NCBI GenBank assembly: GCA_002394205.1 | Contig: DGTC01000025.1 | Span: 3,638-67,637 of the forward strand | DNA length: 64,000 nucleotides | Source of the DNA: Lachnospira sp. UBA4346 | Lineage (GTDB): Bacteria > Bacillota > Clostridia > Lachnospirales > Lachnospiraceae | Reading direction: 5' to 3' | Shown: piece after piece, positions 61,927-64,000 of the stretch | How positions within the stretch are numbered: position 1 is the stretch's first letter | How the letters are laid out: every line of letters starts with the position of its first letter | Program-made: the position numbers and the translations under genes | The notes under the pieces: generated by a model | Databases searched by the model: none | What the model was told of the DNA's origin: nothing | Seen by the model: the letters and a program-made list of their open reading frames with translations, nothing else

Positions 61927-62007
61927 ACAGCGTTACCCCCTCTGGTGTGAATGTATTCCAACATTTTTGTATGTTAATATATTAACAATCTATTTTATCT
62001 CCACTAT

Positions 62008-62157
62008 CTAACCAATTTGCTGATAATTAGCAATCATATCAATAAGCGTTGTCTTTCCTGTTGCACTATCTCCTTTTAAAATTGTAATATTTCTGTTTAT
62101 AGTGGATTTATATTGTATACGTGCATTTTTAACTAATACATCTATGCTTCCTTTCAT
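62008..62157 (-). pseudogene. Truncated P-loop ATPase (first 49 codons only)
   Basis: An ATG directly abutting the DUF4869 stop codon opens a 49-codon frame ending in TAG. It encodes the start of an ABC/SMC-like AAA ATPase: hydrophobic beta strand, then Walker A GDSATGKTTLID. No continuation exists in any frame before hsdR. DUF4869 genes are commonly followed by a full AAA ATPase (from memory), so this looks like a decapitated remnant. A functional micro-protein is possible but unlikely. Confidence 0.7.
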
Positions 62158-62616
62158 TTAAAATTCACCACCTTCTAATAATAAGCCAGCAATGGGAACT
62201 AATTCAGCCATAGAATGAACAATTTCTCCTGTATTAAGAATTCTTATGCTAAATTTTCGCTTTCCAAAATTCATAATATGATGCAAATTTATTGTTATAT
62301 CTTCCTCTGACTCTTTTGCAATCTTTAAAATCCATCTTGCACAATTATCTCCACACGTTGACGCATTAAACACTTTATTGTGATTATTACTAATCAAAAG
62401 TAATGTTTTTGTACCTCCCGAAATTTGTTTTATTGGAATTACACCTAATGCTTTTGTATCAATTGCTCCATCACTAAGAATTGTTCCCTTCTCTATTGAT
62501 TTAATCACTGCCTCTGCTAAATCATCATGTAACCACGAATTCATATATGTGTTATCAAAATAGACTGAAGTGTTATACACTGCATCTTTCATTTCTCCAA
62601 AATATATATTTAACAT
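62158..62616 (-). CDS. DUF4869 family protein
   Basis: 152 residues matching the DUF4869 pattern: MLNIYFGEMKDAVYNTSVYFDNTY, GAIDTKALGVIPIKQISGGTKTLLL, FNASTCGDNCARWILKIA, and FSIRILNTGEIVHSMAELVPIAGL. Function unknown. In Lachnospiraceae it is usually paired with an AAA ATPase gene, here reduced to a 49-codon stub. It sits 49 bases after hsdS and before hsdR, an insertion within the restriction locus. A role in defence or as a toxin-like module is a guess from location only. Confidence 0.8.
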   Translation of the reverse strand: MLNIYFGEMKDAVYNTSVYFDNTYMNSWLHDDLAEAVIKSIEKGTILSDGAIDTKALGVIPIKQISGGTKTLLLISNNHNKVFNASTCGDNCARWILKIAKESEEDITINLHHIMNFGKRKFSIRILNTGEIVHSMAELVPIAGLLLEGGEF

Positions 62617-62665
62617 ATCATCATCCTCTTCTCACTTCATTATCTATTGAACTAGCTTTTGATTA

Positions 62666-64000
62666 TTATACCATATTCCTATTCAAATATTCTGTAATTT
62701 TAGTAATGTTTTGTGCTTTATCAAACGGATTATATTGCTGCAGCAACTTTAATTTGTTGATTTGTACCACAAACGAATTAAATTCTTTCTGTAACTCAAT
62801 TGGTGGTAACAACAAAGGCATTGTCTCTATTCTAAATATCGCCAGCTTAGGGACCCCTACAGACATTTTTCTCTCATTTATATACTCTTGAATACCTGGT
62901 GAATTAATGTAATGTGCCAAAAACATACCATCCACAATTCCTTCTTTCTTAGGAACAAGTTTAACAGCATTTTCTGTTAAATTAGCACCATCATACCTAT
63001 CAGGAATGACCCCTGCCATTCCAAGATTTACTCCAACATTCGTCAGGTAAATATCTCCACCTTTAACTGTATATCTTTTGATATGGTCAAATACTTCTTC
63101 ATCAATATAATGTATATCATCGTCCAAAATTGTCTCGTTTTTCATATCCGTTGCTCTTAGGTATGGATGATTAGTTACAATATCTGAGTATCCCATTCCC
63201 TTGGGAATTCTCTTTCCACCTTTAACTTCAAATAAATCCGCTACAACTGCATTATTCCATCCTTTTTCGTTCAGCTTTGGGTCACCAAACATCTCCACAA
63301 ATCTGGCTCTGATGAGTGTGTCCAATTCTTCTATCTGATGTTTTCTAACTTGAATTACAGAATAGACCTTTTCTAAATTACCAGCTAATTCTTTTTGTTT
63401 TTTCAACTCAATATCTGGCACTTTAATTTCTTCTAGCACCTTTCGACTAATAGCTTTAAATGTACTACCTGTTCCCTGTAAATTTAACTCCTTGTTTTTA
63501 TCTTTGAGTAACCAATAAATGAATTCTACAGAAACTCTTTCCAGATTTGGCGTTATTGCTGCTAAACCACGTCCGATGCAACATTCTTCTTTTGCGTAAT
63601 TCAATGCTCCAATAGGTGCTCTAACTGAAATCAGAATGTCCCCAGCTTGTGCAATTTTTGTCGGTGCATTACACCACTTTCTTGTAGTTGGATACTTCTC
63701 TCCAAAATCAGCATTTCCTTGAAAAAAGGGAATTCCATCCTCATTATCATTATAGCTATCTGAAGCTGGAGACTGTCCCATATTGATGTTGCAAACATCT
63801 TTTAAATTTATAAATCTTACTTTATCGACACATCCCCCTTGCGTCCCACTACTTTTCGCAGTGCCATTCGCAACACGCTTTGCGTCTTGCTCATGTCGTG
63901 CTGGCGCACTATCAAGTCCGTCCACCATGCTGCCTTGTGTGAGCAAGCTCCCAGCGGCCGCCTGCTGGACAAACTTGGCACTGCTTGTTGCTTCGTCAAA
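62666..64000 (-). CDS. hsdS: Type I restriction enzyme specificity subunit, open to the window edge
   Basis: The frame is open from 64000 to the stop at 62666. Two target-recognition domains are visible. TRD1 starts KVRFINLKDVCNINMGQSPASD and is followed by the conserved helix region KVYSVIQVRKHQIEELDTLIRARFVEMFGDP. TRD2 starts AVVADLFEVKGGKRIP and ends with the second helix region (KEFNSFVVQINKLKLLQ). HsdS sets DNA sequence recognition for HsdM/HsdR. A complete HsdS would begin near residue KVRFIN; here about 60 extra codons precede it in frame, in GC-rich DNA, with no obvious start. Possible starts are ATG 63928 or TTG 63946, or the frame continues beyond the window. C-terminal end is normal. 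Confidence 0.88.
   Translation of the reverse strand, partial: FDEATSSAKFVQQAAAGSLLTQGSMVDGLDSAPARHEQDAKRVANGTAKSSGTQGGCVDKVRFINLKDVCNINMGQSPASDSYNDNEDGIPFFQGNADFGEKYPTTRKWCNAPTKIAQAGDILISVRAPIGALNYAKEECCIGRGLAAITPNLERVSVEFIYWLLKDKNKELNLQGTGSTFKAISRKVLEEIKVPDIELKKQKELAGNLEKVYSVIQVRKHQIEELDTLIRARFVEMFGDPKLNEKGWNNAVVADLFEVKGGKRIPKGMGYSDIVTNHPYLRATDMKNETILDDDIHYIDEEVFDHIKRYTVKGGDIYLTNVGVNLGMAGVIPDRYDGANLTENAVKLVPKKEGIVDGMFLAHYINSPGIQEYINERKMSVGVPKLAIFRIETMPLLLPPIELQKEFNSFVVQINKLKLLQQYNPFDKAQNITKITEYLNRNMV

Noticed and set aside
63817..63999. 60-codon minus-strand ORF at the right edge
   Set aside because: It overlaps the open HsdS frame in another phase and has no recognisable content.
1..64000. 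tRNA, rRNA, insertion sequences, integrases
   Set aside because: No cloverleaf T-arm signatures, rRNA stretches or transposase/integrase-like proteins were seen by reading; a computational scan would be needed to exclude them fully.

Overview
The window looks like a chromosomal segment of an anaerobic, low-GC, Gram-positive gut Firmicute of the Lachnospiraceae type (Roseburia / Agathobacter / Butyrivibrio-like). The reasons are AT-rich DNA, strong AGGAGG-type ribosome sites, Lachnospiraceae-type families (DUF4867, DUF4869, DUF6033-like, GW-repeat and InlB-repeat surface proteins), ThyX thymidylate synthase, chemoreceptors, and an alternative xylose isomerase gene set. Nearly all genes lie on the minus strand. 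Only the CNNM/CBS protein, a PHP phosphoesterase and an alpha/beta hydrolase are on the plus strand. I found no tRNA, rRNA, CRISPR array, insertion sequence or prophage.

Layout. 1-2.4 kb: edge-truncated dNTPase, small membrane protein, hemolysin-C-like CNNM/CBS protein. 2.4-11.4 kb: a reduced Tad/Flp-like pilus or secretion locus. It has a long structured leader, three micro-pilin-like genes, a CpaF/TadA ATPase, one large protein that looks like a TadB-TadC fusion and two small single-membrane-segment proteins. A GW-repeat secreted protein and a 1143-residue InlB-repeat protein follow. 11.5-16.9 kb: a likely operon of zinc phospholipase-C-like protein, DUF1653 protein, citrate synthase, D-Ala-D-Ala ligase and MurF. 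17-21 kb: PHP phosphoesterase, small alarmone synthetase with a DUF6033-like partner, a CIRCE-controlled Hsp20, and ThyX. 21.6-30.1 kb: two paralogous giant surface proteins with sortase-like tails, 39-bp tandem repeats and matching promoters. 30.4-39.3 kb: a chemoreceptor, two divergent LeuCD-type dehydratase pairs with a LysR regulator, ketol-acid reductoisomerase and flavodoxin. 39.4-43.1 kb: zinc-ribbon membrane protein, phosphodiesterase, an acidic LiaF-like protein, QueH and HisC. 43.4-49.3 kb: a xylose-type sugar locus (ROK repressor, FSA/transaldolase, xylulokinase, FucI-like isomerase, DUF4867). 49.5-57.1 kb: PAP2 phosphatase, SGNH protein, DUF523, RNase H, homoserine dehydrogenase, ThiM/ThiW and a second chemoreceptor. 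57.3-64 kb: alpha/beta hydrolase, then a type I restriction locus (HsdR and edge-truncated HsdS) with a DUF4869 gene and a beheaded P-loop ATPase between them.

The items most worth a second look are: the compact Tad-like locus with its micro-genes and structured leader; a roughly 100-120 bp interspersed repeat built of UUC-loop hairpins (one copy after the ROK gene, two after thiM); the two tandem non-canonical LeuCD pairs; the DUF4869/ATPase remnant inside the hsd locus; and the terminator-like hairpin between promoter and start of a surface-protein gene.
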